Positions 1-9,041 of a stretch of DNA of 64,000 nucleotides are shown here, in pieces. The position numbers and the translations under genes are program-made. The notes under the pieces are model-generated. The model searched no databases. It saw only the letters and a program-made list of their open reading frames with translations, and was not told the origin of the DNA. Numbering within the stretch: the first letter of the stretch is position 1; each line of letters begins with the position of its first letter. Source of the stretch: Actinomadura viridilutea (GTDB lineage: Bacteria > Actinomycetota > Actinomycetes > Streptosporangiales > Streptosporangiaceae); the NCBI GenBank assembly GCA_003001795.1, contig PVNI01000016.1:104241-168240 (forward strand), written 5' to 3'.

Positions 1-1
1 C

Positions 2-346
2 ACCCTGAACTGGACAGGGGCCTGGCGGCTGGACACCCCCTCGACTTTGCCCGACGGACCATGGCCGGTCAGGGTGGAGGTCGCCTTCGAGGACCCGGTG
101 CCGGTGCGTCCGGACCGGCTCATCGCGCAAGGGCTCGGCCTCAGCAGAAGCCAGGTACCGCGCCGGATCAAGTGCGACATTCCGCTGCGTCGTCCGACGA
201 GCACCGGGTTCACCTTCACCGTGCAGGCCCCGGACCAGGCCTGGCGGTCGACGGGCGCGACCTGTCGCCGTCGACCGTGCTCACGCCCGGCGGCGTTCAC
301 CCGGCCAGAACCTTGGCCTTGGCGCGCTGGTACTCCTCCGCCGTGA
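2..346 (+). CDS. Hypothetical protein, C-terminal fragment (cut by window edge)
   Basis: An open frame runs in from the left edge and stops at 344-346. Codons up to about position 255 have the strong third-position GC expected of real genes here and encode a mixed beta-rich stretch (for example VRVEVAFEDPVPV). Beyond that the reading becomes Arg/Pro-rich and noisier, and the last 50 bases overlap the 3' end of the convergent SHOCT gene. Either the protein has a poor-quality tail or a frameshift lies near 255. I do not recognise the family. The start lies outside the window. Confidence 0.4.
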   Translation, partial: TLNWTGAWRLDTPSTLPDGPWPVRVEVAFEDPVPVRPDRLIAQGLGLSRSQVPRRIKCDIPLRRPTSTGFTFTVQAPDQAWRSTGATCRRRPCSRPAAFTRPEPWPWRAGTPPP

Positions 347-677
347 GATCGCCGTGGTCCTTGAGCGCGGCGAGCCGGTCGAGTTGCTCGGCCTGACTCG
401 CAGCGCGACCTCCCAGGGCCGCCTGGTACCGGGCCTCGCGCGCACGCAGCGAAGCGATGTCCCGCTCGCCCATTCCCCTGCCCCGGACGATCAGATACGC
501 CAGCACTCCGACGGCCGGCAGGACGATGACGAAGATCGTCCAACCGGCCTTGGCCCACCCGCTCAACGAGTCGTCGCGGAACACATCGGTGATGACCCGG
601 AACAGCAGCATGAACCACAGGACCAGCAGAAAGAGCCACAGCATCGTCAGGAACGCGTTGAGCAACGGATAATTCAT
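297..677 (-). CDS. Small PLDc_N-like / SHOCT domain membrane protein
   Basis: This 126-residue protein has two hydrophobic helices (about residues 7-27 and 43-62) resembling the PLDc_N two-helix module. A basic linker follows, and a C-terminal SHOCT motif (about 98-124, ending EEYQRAKAKVLAG). SHOCT tails occur on many small bacterial membrane proteins and are thought to mediate oligomerisation. The start at MNYPLL puts the first helix at the N-terminus and lies about 10 nt after a weak AGGA. An upstream GTG/ATG would add an improbable Arg/Gly-rich leader. The cellular role is unknown. It is monocistronic and convergent with the partial gene on its 3' side. Confidence 0.75.
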   Translation of the reverse strand: MNYPLLNAFLTMLWLFLLVLWFMLLFRVITDVFRDDSLSGWAKAGWTIFVIVLPAVGVLAYLIVRGRGMGERDIASLRAREARYQAALGGRAASQAEQLDRLAALKDHGDLTAEEYQRAKAKVLAG

Positions 678-1161
678 GATCGTTGTCCTGTCGTCGTGTC
701 CGCCGCGCGACGTGACGGCGCCGCCGCACACCAGGGGTCAGGTCCCGGCGCCCGAAGACCACTCGCCGCGGGGCCACAGGGTGTTCCCCGCTCCCGCGCC
801 GTCGCCACGGCTGATGCCGTGCGCCGGATCCCTATCCCGGGCCCCGCCAACGGCCCGGCGTGGATCTCGACTTTCACCTCGTGTCATGGGTGGCGTGCCC
901 AGCGCCGGGGTTCGTAACCGGCGCCGATGCCAAGGTCGCGCGGCCTCCCGTGCCGCGACACCGGCGATCCGGCCGAATGGGGACTCCTCTTCGCACCGAC
1001 GTACGCCTGAGGCGCGCACACCATGTGCTCGGGCCCCGCCCGTGAGCGGAACTCGCCGTGTGATCGTCGGCCTGGCAGTGACGGGCGAGCTTCTCGTGGC
1101 AGGCGGCGATACCGCGCCCGTCCCGCGCCGTCGGGCGCGGGACGCCGGGACGCCCGATGCG
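678..1161. other. Intergenic region without a recognisable gene
   Basis: This stretch of 484 bases lies upstream of the SHOCT gene and downstream of the CorC-like operon. Apart from the terminator-like hairpin at 1119-1144 I see no credible coding frame or RNA gene. Open frames here are shadows with poor codon positions. Confidence 0.5.
1119..1144 (-). terminator. Terminator-like hairpin after the CorC-like operon
   Basis: A perfect 11-bp inverted repeat (CGTCCCGCGCC / GGCGCGGGACG) with a 4-nt loop starts 18 nt after the stop codon of the minus-strand gene. There is no U tract, which is common for actinobacterial terminators. Confidence 0.5.
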
Positions 1162-2178
1162 TCAGTGCGGGTTGGCGGCCAGGAGCTCGGCCAGCAGATC
1201 GTCCAAGGTCACGATGCCCATGTAGTCGCCGTCGGGGCCGTGGACCACGGCCAGCTGGGCACGGGCGCGCCGCATCGCCGTGACGGCGTCCAGCACGGTC
1301 GTGCCCGCGACCAGGTCCGGGGCCGGGTGGGCCAGGTCGGCCGCGGTGCGGTCGCCGTCGGGGTCGGTGACGGCGGCGCGGACGTGCACGATGCCGACCA
1401 CGCCGCCGTCCGCGTCGCGGACGAGCAGGCGGCTGTGGCCGCTGGCGGTCGCCACTCGGCGGATCTCGGCCGTCGAGGCGTCCGCGGCGATCGTCGTGAC
1501 CGAGGTGGCCGGGACGACCAGGTGGTCGACGGTGACCTCCCGGGCCGAGATGGCGCGGCGCAGCAGCTCGTGGTCGTGCCGGCCGATCAGGCCGAGGCGG
1601 CGCGACTCGCCGACCAGGTGGCTGAGCGACTGCGGGTCGGTGCGCTCCTCCAGCGCGTCCCGCGGGGGGATGCGCAGCAGCCGCAGCAGCGCGCCGGTCG
1701 TCGCGTTCAGCAGCGCCAGCACCGGCCGGGAGACCTTCGCGAAGCCGCGGAACGGCAGCGCCAGGATCAGCGCCGAGCGCTCCGGGTGGGCGATCGCCCA
1801 CGACTTGGGCGCCATCTCCCCGACGACCATGTGCAGGAACGTCACCACGGCCAGCGCGGTGGCGAACGCGACCGCCTTGGACCCGGCCTCCGGGACGCCC
1901 AGCGCGTGCAGCGGCGGCTCCAGCAGGTGCTCGAACGCGGGCTCGGTGACGATCGCCAGGCCCAGCGAGCACATGGTGATGCCGAACTGGGCGCCGGCCA
2001 GCATCAGCGACAGCTCCCGCGACCCGGCCACGGCCGCGGCCGCCGGGCGGCTGCCGCGCGCCGCGGCGCGCTCGAGCTGGCCGCGGTTGGCCGCGACCAT
2101 CGCGAACTCGGCGGCCACGAAGAACCCGTTGCCGAGCAGCAGCAGGACCGTGACGAGCAGGGTGGCGACCGGGTCCAT
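1162..2178 (-). CDS. CNNM/CorC-type (HlyC/CorC family) membrane protein, second of pair
   Basis: This 338-residue protein has an N-terminal DUF21/CNNM transmembrane region (about residues 1-190, beginning with a hydrophobic helix and an AAEFAMV motif typical of the family). A cytosolic CBS pair follows (about 200-330, ending IVTLDDLLAEL). It lacks the C-terminal CorC_HlyC domain that its neighbour carries, so it is the short form. Family members are implicated in Mg2+/Co2+ efflux or in envelope functions; the hemolysin label is historical. The ATG overlaps the previous stop by one base (TGATG), indicating translational coupling and probably a heteromeric complex. Confidence 0.88.
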   Translation of the reverse strand: MDPVATLLVTVLLLLGNGFFVAAEFAMVAANRGQLERAAARGSRPAAAAVAGSRELSLMLAGAQFGITMCSLGLAIVTEPAFEHLLEPPLHALGVPEAGSKAVAFATALAVVTFLHMVVGEMAPKSWAIAHPERSALILALPFRGFAKVSRPVLALLNATTGALLRLLRIPPRDALEERTDPQSLSHLVGESRRLGLIGRHDHELLRRAISAREVTVDHLVVPATSVTTIAADASTAEIRRVATASGHSRLLVRDADGGVVGIVHVRAAVTDPDGDRTAADLAHPAPDLVAGTTVLDAVTAMRRARAQLAVVHGPDGDYMGIVTLDDLLAELLAANPH

Positions 2179-3527
2179 CAGGACTCCACCGCCGCCAGGT
2201 CGCCCGGCACGGCGGGCTCGGGGGCGACGGCGCGCAGGCGCACCTGGCGCGCCACCCGGCGGTCCACCGTGACCACCTCGATCTCGGCGCGGCCGACCGG
2301 GTCCAGGTCGACGACGACCCGGTCGCCGGGCGCGGGCAGGCGCCGCAGCCGCGCCATGACCAGGCCGCCGAGGGTGTCGTACGCCTCGCCCTCGGGCAGC
2401 TCGATCCCGGTCAGGCGGACCACCTCGTCGATCCGCATGCCCGCGTCCACCAGCCACGACCCGTCGGGGGCCGCGGCCGGGGCGCTCTCGCCCACGTCCG
2501 TCTCGTCGACGATCTCGCCGACCAGCTCCTCGGCCACGTCCTCGAACGTGAGGATCCCGGCCAGGCCGCCGTACTCGTCGACGACGCAGGCGAACTCCTC
2601 GCCGGTCTCGCGCATCCGCTCGATCACCCCGTACAGCGGCTGGCTGCCGGGCACCAGCAGCGCGGGCCGGGCGATCTCGCGGACCGGGGTGGCCGGGTCG
2701 AGCCCGTCGTCGGCGACCTCCCGCACGCCCGCCACGCCGATCACGTCGTCGACCTCGCCGTCCCACACCGGATAGGCGGTGTGCCCGGTGCGGCGGATCA
2801 GCTCGACCAGGTCGGCGACGGCGGCGTCCCCGGACAGCGCCTGCACGCGGGTGCGGGGCACCATCACCTCGTCGGCGGTGCGGTCGCCGAACGTCACGGC
2901 GCGTTCCAGCAGCCCGGACAGGTCGGCGGGCAGGTGCCCGGCGCTGTGCGAGCGGCCGATGATGTCGCCGAGCTCCTCCAGCGTGGCGCCGCCGGGCAGC
3001 TCCTGCACCGGCTCCACGCCCACCGCCCGCAGCAGCCGTTCGGCGGACTTGTCGAACAGCCGGATCAGCGGGCCGAACACGGCCAGGTAGGCCAGTGTGG
3101 AGGCGGCCAGGGCGCGGGCCAGCGACTCGGCGCGGGCCAGCGCCAGGTTCTTGGGGAACAGCTCACCCAGCAGCATCTGGATGAGGGTGGCCAGGACGAA
3201 GCCGGTCGCCAGCGCGATCGCCCCGGCGGCGCCGGCGGGCACCCCCGCCAGCGGCAGCACCGGCTCGATCAGCCCGGCCAGGGCGGGTTCGGCGATGAAG
3301 CCGACCACCAGCGTGGTCATGGTGATGCCGAGCTGCGCGCCCGACAGCATGAACGACAGGCGGCCGAGGACCTTCAGGGCCCGCGCGGCCGCCCGGTCGC
3401 CGCGCTCGGCGGCCTGGGCCAGCCGCGACCGGTCGGCGGCGACGTAGGCGAACTCCTGAGCGACGAAATACCCGGTGGCCGCGGTCAGCAGGACCACGGC
3501 CAGCACACCCAGCGCCGCGCTCAGCAT
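2178..3527 (-). CDS. CNNM/CorC-type (HlyC/CorC family) membrane protein, long form
   Basis: This 449-residue protein has the full family layout. A DUF21 membrane domain with about four hydrophobic segments (residues 1-185) carries a QEFAYV motif matching AAEF in its partner. Two CBS motifs follow (about 205-330, ending GILTFEDVAEELVGEI), then the C-terminal CorC_HlyC domain (about 350-440). Paired long and short genes are common in actinobacteria. The likely role is divalent-cation transport or regulation at the cytoplasmic membrane, with CBS domains binding nucleotides. First gene of a two-gene operon, divergent from the pknG cluster with 294 nt between them. Confidence 0.9.
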   Translation of the reverse strand: MLSAALGVLAVVLLTAATGYFVAQEFAYVAADRSRLAQAAERGDRAAARALKVLGRLSFMLSGAQLGITMTTLVVGFIAEPALAGLIEPVLPLAGVPAGAAGAIALATGFVLATLIQMLLGELFPKNLALARAESLARALAASTLAYLAVFGPLIRLFDKSAERLLRAVGVEPVQELPGGATLEELGDIIGRSHSAGHLPADLSGLLERAVTFGDRTADEVMVPRTRVQALSGDAAVADLVELIRRTGHTAYPVWDGEVDDVIGVAGVREVADDGLDPATPVREIARPALLVPGSQPLYGVIERMRETGEEFACVVDEYGGLAGILTFEDVAEELVGEIVDETDVGESAPAAAPDGSWLVDAGMRIDEVVRLTGIELPEGEAYDTLGGLVMARLRRLPAPGDRVVVDLDPVGRAEIEVVTVDRRVARQVRLRAVAPEPAVPGDLAAVES

Positions 3528-3821
3528 GGGGCACCGGGTCTATGACTGGGGTCCGACACTGCGGACGCTCAACTCCTCTCTCGACTGCTCACGTTCCCAA
3601 ACGCAAGCTCACACCAGGTCGTTCCCGAAAACAAGGAGGGAGGTCCTGTGATGACCACCGCTTGTGTCCAAGTGTGTCACCGATCACACTGAATGATGAA
3701 CGCCTGCCGGATTCTTGACGTTGAGGGCGGTTGACGCTCCCCGGCCGCCCACGGGGGATCGACGGGGGGACGACGGAGCCCGGCGGGCGGCGGGGCCCGC
3801 CGGATCGAGCGCGGAGCGGAC

Positions 3822-5069
3822 GTGAACGAGAGCGGGGCCGGGGCGGCCGCGCCCATGAGCCGTGAGGGCGTCGACCATGCCCTGCGCGCCCTGCGCGAGG
3901 AGCACGAACGCATCGCCGACTCCCTGCTCGCGCTGGAGGACCACCAGGGGTTCCGGCTGCTCAAGGGCGCGACGCTGGCGGGCGAGACCTGGCGGCGCTG
4001 GGACGCGGCGCGGCGCGGCCTCGAACGGATGTGGCTGCTGTTCGACGCCTGCCGGCGGGTGGCGGAGGAGGCCGGGCGGCTGCGGGCCAGGCGGAGCCGT
4101 CCCGACCACGAGACGCTGGTGGAACTGAGCGCGCTGCTGTCGGGCCCGTCGGTGGACGCGCCCGAGGCCGAGATCCCGCTGGAGCGGCGCACCCTGCTCG
4201 GCCCCGACCGGCGGCGGCTCACGCTCGACGAGGCCGTCGCCGAGATGTCCGCGACGTTCGACCGGGTGGTCGAGGTGGTCGCCGCGGCCGACGCGGCGTG
4301 GACGGCGCTGCTGGCCCCGCTGGACGAGCTGGAGGACCGGTGGCGGGAGGCGGCCCGGCTGGCGCAGGAGCTGGACGGCGCGCGGCACCCCGAGGTCGAC
4401 CGGCTGGGCCGGGAACTGACCGCGTACGGGCGGCTCGTCCGCGGCGACCCGCTGTCGCTGGTGCGGGACGGACGGCCCGACACGTCCCGCCTCGACCGGC
4501 TCCGCGCCTCCCTGGACGCGCTGCGCGGGTCGCTCGCCGAGGCGGTGCGGCTCAAGCGGGATTACGAGCGGCGCGTCGCGGACCTGCGCGCGTCCGTCGA
4601 CGGCGTCGCCGAGGCCGAGCGGCTGGCCGCCCGCGCCCGCGCGGAGGCGCTCGCCAAGATCGCCTCCCCCGCCCCGCCCGACCCGGGCCCGTCGCGGGCC
4701 GCGGCGCTGCGCGACCAAGTGGCGGCGCTGGAGGGGCTGCGCCGCGCGGGCCGCTGGACCGAGCTGGCCGGACGGGTCGCGGAACTGGACGCCGCCGCCC
4801 GCCGCGCCCTCCAGGAGGCCCGCGACGAGCGGGGCCTCAGCACCGGCCTGCTGGACCGGCGCGACGAGCTGCGCGGGCGCCTGGAGGCGTACCGGGCCAA
4901 GGCCGCGCGGCTGGGCCTCGCCGAGGACGAACGGCTCACCGCTCTCTACGAGCGGGCCCGTGACCTGTTGTGGTCAGCCCCCTGCGACCTGCGACGGGCG
5001 ACGATGGCGGTGGCGGATTATCGGCGTGCGGTCAGAGCGTGCGGGAGCGAGACGGGGACGGGGCGATGA
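3822..5069 (+). CDS. Coiled-coil protein, first gene of the pknG-type operon
   Basis: This is a 415-residue soluble, strongly helical protein rich in Ala, Arg, Glu and Leu, with long heptad-like stretches (about residues 15-110, 140-270 and 290-390). There is no signal peptide, membrane segment or catalytic motif, and I do not recognise a named family. The GTG start at 3822 follows GGAGCGGAC; an in-frame ATG lies at 3855. The stop overlaps the pknG start as ATGA, so the two products are made together. By position it may be a scaffold or a substrate of the kinase. That role is inference only. Confidence 0.75.
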   Translation: MNESGAGAAAPMSREGVDHALRALREEHERIADSLLALEDHQGFRLLKGATLAGETWRRWDAARRGLERMWLLFDACRRVAEEAGRLRARRSRPDHETLVELSALLSGPSVDAPEAEIPLERRTLLGPDRRRLTLDEAVAEMSATFDRVVEVVAAADAAWTALLAPLDELEDRWREAARLAQELDGARHPEVDRLGRELTAYGRLVRGDPLSLVRDGRPDTSRLDRLRASLDALRGSLAEAVRLKRDYERRVADLRASVDGVAEAERLAARARAEALAKIASPAPPDPGPSRAAALRDQVAALEGLRRAGRWTELAGRVAELDAAARRALQEARDERGLSTGLLDRRDELRGRLEAYRAKAARLGLAEDERLTALYERARDLLWSAPCDLRRATMAVADYRRAVRACGSETGTGR

Positions 5070-7582
5070 CGCGGTGCACCCAGCCCGGCTGCTCGGGCAC
5101 CGTCGGAGAGGACGGCTTCTGCGACGAGTGCGGCCTGGCCCCGCCCGTCGGCCTCCCCTCTGGTGAGGCCGCACCCGCTGGAGCGGCCGCGGCCGCAGGG
5201 GGCGCGGCATCCGGCGGAGAGGCCGCGCCAGGCGACGGCGCCGTGCGGGCGCCGTCCGCGGCCGCGCCGAAGGCCGCGTCCGCCGCGATCCCGGCACCGA
5301 GGGCCGGTTCGGGAGGCTCCCCCGGCGGCTTACCGGACGGCGCAGCCGGAGCCGCCACGATGGCGCCCGACGGGCCGTCTCCCGCAGGCGCCGGTCCGCC
5401 CCCGCCGCGGGCGGGCTCGCAGCCGTCCGGGGCGGCGGGCCGGGCGGGCTCCGGGTCGTCCAGCGGGGGACGGACGCTGTGGCGGGGGTCGCCGGGGTCC
5501 GGGGGCAGCGGCGGCTCGGCCCGGCGCGGCACGCTGGGCGCCGGGCTCGTGGACGTGCCGCCCGTCCCCTACCGGGACCCCGCGTCGGCGATCCTGCAGG
5601 ACCCGCAGGTGCCGGAGAAGCGCCGGTTCTGCAGCCGCTGCGGCGAACCCGTCGGCCGCAGCCGCGACGGGCGTCCGGGCCGCACCAAGGGGTTCTGCCG
5701 CAAATGCGGGCACCCCTTCTCGTTCACGCCCAAGCTGAAGCCCGGCGACATGGTCGGCGGGCAGTACGAGGTGCTCGGCTGCCTCGCCCACGGCGGGCTC
5801 GGCTGGATCTACCTGGCCCGCGACCACAACGTCAACGGCCGCTGGGTGGTGCTCAAGGGCCTGCTGGACACCGGCGACGCCGACGCGCTGGCCGCGGCCG
5901 CCGCCGAGCGCTCGTTCCTGGCCGAGGTCGAGCACCCCAACATCGTCAAGATCTACAACTTCGTGCGGCACGGCGACTCCGGCTACATCGTCATGGAGTA
6001 CGTCGGCGGCCAGTCCCTCAAGGACATCCTGCTGGAGCGCCGCGAGCGGGAGGGCGAGGACGCGGCGCTGCCGCTGCCGCAGGTGCTCGCCTACGGCCTG
6101 GAGGTGCTGCGCGCCCTCGGCTACCTGCACGGCGTCGGCCTGCTGTACTGCGACTTCAAGCCCGACAACGCGATCCAGTCGGAGGAGCAGCTCAAGCTGA
6201 TCGACCTCGGCGGGGTGCGGCGGGTCTTCGACGTCGACAGCCCGATCTTCGGCACGCCCGGCTACCAGGCCCCCGAGATCGCCGCCTTCGGCCCGTCCGT
6301 CACCTCCGACCTGTACACCGTCGGCCGGACGCTGGCCGTGCTGAGCTTCCCGTTCCGCGGCTACACCCGCAAGCACCTGCGGAGCCTGCCGCCCCGCGAC
6401 GAGGTGCCGCTGCTGCGGCGGCACGAGTCCTACTACCGGCTGCTGCGCCGCGCCACCCACCCGGACCCGGAGGCCCGTTTCCAGAGCGCCGCCGAGATGG
6501 CCGAGCAGCTCACCGGCGTGCTCCGCGAGGTGCTGGCCGCCGAGGACGGCACGGCGCGTCCGGCCGCCTCCACGCTGTTCGGGCCGGAACGCGACGCCGC
6601 CGGAACGGAGATCGCCCACGTCGGGGACGGCGGGCCGGTTGCCGCCGGCGGGCGGGCGGGAGCGCCGGTCGTGCTGGCCCCGCTCGACCCCGCCGAGGCC
6701 GTCGCCGCGCTGCCGGTTCCGCGGGTGGCCGACGACGATCCGGCGTCGGCGTTCCTGGCCGGGCTCACCTCCCGCGACCCGGACTCCCTGGCCTCCGCGC
6801 TGGCCGCCTCCCCGCTGTCGTCGGTGGAGGTCGACCTGGCCCTGGCGCGGGTGCGGATCGAGCGCCGCGACCTGACCGCCGCGGCGGGCATGCTGGAGCG
6901 CGTCGCCGACCGCCACCCCGACGACTGGCGCGTCGACTGGTACCGCGGGGCGCTCGCGCTGGCGGACGGCCGCTGGGCGGAGGCCCGCCGGATCTTCGAC
7001 GAGCTGTACGACCTGATGCCCGGGGAGATCGCGCCCAAGCTGGCGCTGGCGTTCTGCGAGGAGGGCGACGGCCGCTGGGAGTCCGCCGCCCGCTTCTACG
7101 AGACGGTCTGGCGCACCGACCCGACGTACGTCAGCGCCGCGTTCGGGCTGGCCCGCGTGCGGCTGGCCGTCGGCGACCGGGCGGGCGCGGAACGCGTCCT
7201 GGACTCGGTGCCCCCCGTGTCGAGCCACTACCTGGCCGCGCAGCTGGCGGCCGTGGCGACCGCGGTGCGCGGGCGGCGCGCCGAGGAACTGGACGCCGGC
7301 GTCCTCACCGGGGCGGCGCGCCGCCTGGAGAGGCTGCGGCTGGACGTCGAGCGGCACGCCAGGTTCGCCGCCGAGGTGCTGGAAGCGGCGCTGACCTGGG
7401 TGCGCGCGGCCGCCCCCGGCGACCCGGCCGGCGAGGTGTTCGGCACCCCGCTGGAGGAGCGCCGGCTGCGGCGGCGGCTGGAGCAGACCTACCGCACGCT
7501 GGCCAAGCTGGCGGGCCGCGCCGAGGACCGGCACGCGCTGGTACGGCGGGCCAACGCCGTCCGACCGCTGACCCTGTTGTGA
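5066..7582 (+). CDS. pknG: PknG-type serine/threonine protein kinase
   Basis: This 838-residue soluble kinase has the PknG layout. A short N-terminal Zn-ribbon (CTQPGC...CDEC, residues 4-22) precedes a long Ala/Gly/Pro linker. The rubredoxin-like module has CSRC and CRKC pairs (about 188-214). The kinase domain (about 232-490) has YCDFKPDN as catalytic loop and DLGG in place of DFG, both usual for PknG rather than for receptor kinases. TPR-like repeats (about 580-838) complete it. Mycobacterial PknG controls 2-oxoglutarate metabolism through GarA and receives signals from GlnX/GlnH. Homologues of both lie downstream. The extra N-terminal Zn-ribbon is not in the mycobacterial protein as I recall it. 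The start ATG overlaps the upstream stop. Confidence 0.92.
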   Translation: MTRCTQPGCSGTVGEDGFCDECGLAPPVGLPSGEAAPAGAAAAAGGAASGGEAAPGDGAVRAPSAAAPKAASAAIPAPRAGSGGSPGGLPDGAAGAATMAPDGPSPAGAGPPPPRAGSQPSGAAGRAGSGSSSGGRTLWRGSPGSGGSGGSARRGTLGAGLVDVPPVPYRDPASAILQDPQVPEKRRFCSRCGEPVGRSRDGRPGRTKGFCRKCGHPFSFTPKLKPGDMVGGQYEVLGCLAHGGLGWIYLARDHNVNGRWVVLKGLLDTGDADALAAAAAERSFLAEVEHPNIVKIYNFVRHGDSGYIVMEYVGGQSLKDILLERREREGEDAALPLPQVLAYGLEVLRALGYLHGVGLLYCDFKPDNAIQSEEQLKLIDLGGVRRVFDVDSPIFGTPGYQAPEIAAFGPSVTSDLYTVGRTLAVLSFPFRGYTRKHLRSLPPRDEVPLLRRHESYYRLLRRATHPDPEARFQSAAEMAEQLTGVLREVLAAEDGTARPAASTLFGPERDAAGTEIAHVGDGGPVAAGGRAGAPVVLAPLDPAEAVAALPVPRVADDDPASAFLAGLTSRDPDSLASALAASPLSSVEVDLALARVRIERRDLTAAAGMLERVADRHPDDWRVDWYRGALALADGRWAEARRIFDELYDLMPGEIAPKLALAFCEEGDGRWESAARFYETVWRTDPTYVSAAFGLARVRLAVGDRAGAERVLDSVPPVSSHYLAAQLAAVATAVRGRRAEELDAGVLTGAARRLERLRLDVERHARFAAEVLEAALTWVRAAAPGDPAGEVFGTPLEERRLRRRLEQTYRTLAKLAGRAEDRHALVRRANAVRPLTLL

Positions 7583-7630
7583 CGCCGTGCCGAGTTGCGA
7601 CGCCGTGCCGAGTTGCGACGCCGTGCCGAG
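7581..7630. repeat. Short 18-bp tandem repeat between pknG and VWA genes
   Basis: GACGCCGTGCCGAGTTGC is repeated head to tail at 7581, 7599 and (14 bp only) 7617. It begins one base after the T of the pknG stop codon and ends 76 nt before the VWA gene. No function is evident. Confidence 0.8.
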
Positions 7631-7706
7631 GGACGCGGGCGGACGGACGGGCGTCGGGCCGGACGACGCGCCGCACCCCCGACCGCACGGACCAGGGAGC
7701 AGTCAC

Positions 7707-9041
7707 ATGAGCGACCTTCCCGAGTTCACGATCAAAGTCGACCAGAACCCCTACCTGCCCGAGGGCGGCCGGGAGATGCACGCCATCGTGACCGTGGCGG
7801 CCGCCGGGGGCTCCGCCGCGGCGGGCCCGTCCCCCGCCGCGGAGATCATCATCGTGGACACCTCGGGGTCGATGTCGTTCCGCAACAAGATCGCCGCCGC
7901 CAAGCGCGCCGCCCGCGCCGCGCTCGACGTGCTGCGCGACGACGTGCGCTTCGCCGTGATCGCGGGCGCCAACGGGCCGCGCATGATCTACCCGCGCGGG
8001 GAGGGGCTGGCGCGCATGACGGCGGAGACGCGGGCGCAGGCGCAGGCCGCGGTCGACCGGCTCGACGCCGCCGGCGGCACCGCCATCGGCTCCTGGCTGA
8101 CCATGGCCGGACGGCTGTTCGCCGACCACGCCGACCCGGGCGCGGTCCGGCACGCGATCCTGCTCACCGACGGCAAGAACCAGCACGAGTCGGCGCGGGA
8201 GCTCGACGCGGCGCTCGAGCGGTGCGCGGGCGCTTTCGTGTGCGACGCGCGCGGCGTCGGCACCGACTGGGAGCCCGCGGAGCTCCGCAAGATCACCTCG
8301 GCGCTGCTCGGCACGTTCCTGGACGTGCCCGACCCCGACGCCCTGGAGGACCACTTCCGCGAGATGACCGAGGCCGCCATGCGCAAGCAGGTGGCCGACG
8401 TGGCGCTGCGCGTCTGGACGCCGCGCCGGGCCAGGCTGCGGTTCCTGAAGCAGATGGTGCCGACCGTGGTGGATCTGACCGGCCGCCGCGTGGAGTCCGG
8501 GACGCAGACCGGCGACTACCCGCTCGGCGCGTGGGGCGACGAGGAACGCGAGTACCACCTGTGCGTCGAGGTGCCGCCCGCCGACGTCGGACGGCAGATG
8601 CGCGCCGCCTGGGTCAAGGTCGTCGCGCCCGGCCCGGAGCCGGACGCGCCCGTCCGGGAGCTGGCCGCGGGCAACGTCCTCGCCGAATGGACCGACGACG
8701 AGGCCAGGGCCACGCGCATCAACGCCCGCGTGGCGCACCACACCGGGCAGCGGGAGCTCGCGGAGGCGATCCAAGAGGGCCTGGAGGCCCGCCGCCGGGG
8801 CGACGAGGACACCGCCACCGCCCGCCTGGGACGCGCCGTCGTGCTCGCCCGCGCGGTCGGCAACGAGCAGATCGCCGGGCTGCTGGACAGGGTGGTGGAG
8901 GTCCTCGATCCGGCGACCGGGACCGTCCGGCTGCGGAAGGACATCTCCAAAGAGGACGAGCTGTCTTTGGACACCCGTTCCGTCCGGACCGTGCGGACGA
9001 GGCAGGCCCCCGAAGCCGCGCCAGGGGAAGGGCTGTCATGA
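7707..9041 (+). CDS. VWA domain protein in pknG operon
   Basis: This 444-residue protein has a von Willebrand factor A domain (about residues 45-215) with an intact MIDAS motif, DTSGSMS at about residue 52, and a later LTDGKN. This indicates metal-dependent protein binding. The rest (about 225-444) is beta-rich followed by helices and lacks a membrane anchor, so it is probably cytosolic. The ATG at 7707 follows AGGGAGCAG and gives the natural domain start; upstream frame is repeat-derived. The stop overlaps the next gene (ATGA). In the mycobacterial pknG locus, as I recall it, no VWA gene is present. It may bridge kinase and sensor, which is inference. Confidence 0.85.
   Translation: MSDLPEFTIKVDQNPYLPEGGREMHAIVTVAAAGGSAAAGPSPAAEIIIVDTSGSMSFRNKIAAAKRAARAALDVLRDDVRFAVIAGANGPRMIYPRGEGLARMTAETRAQAQAAVDRLDAAGGTAIGSWLTMAGRLFADHADPGAVRHAILLTDGKNQHESARELDAALERCAGAFVCDARGVGTDWEPAELRKITSALLGTFLDVPDPDALEDHFREMTEAAMRKQVADVALRVWTPRRARLRFLKQMVPTVVDLTGRRVESGTQTGDYPLGAWGDEEREYHLCVEVPPADVGRQMRAAWVKVVAPGPEPDAPVRELAAGNVLAEWTDDEARATRINARVAHHTGQRELAEAIQEGLEARRRGDEDTATARLGRAVVLARAVGNEQIAGLLDRVVEVLDPATGTVRLRKDISKEDELSLDTRSVRTVRTRQAPEAAPGEGLS

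Noticed and set aside
909..925. GGGTTCGTAACC resembling a tRNA T-loop
   Set aside because: No acceptor stem, D-arm or anticodon arm can be built around it.
860..1045. Short plus-strand frame in the gap upstream of the SHOCT gene
   Set aside because: Codon positions do not show the genome's third-base GC bias, and there is no ribosome binding site or recognisable sequence.
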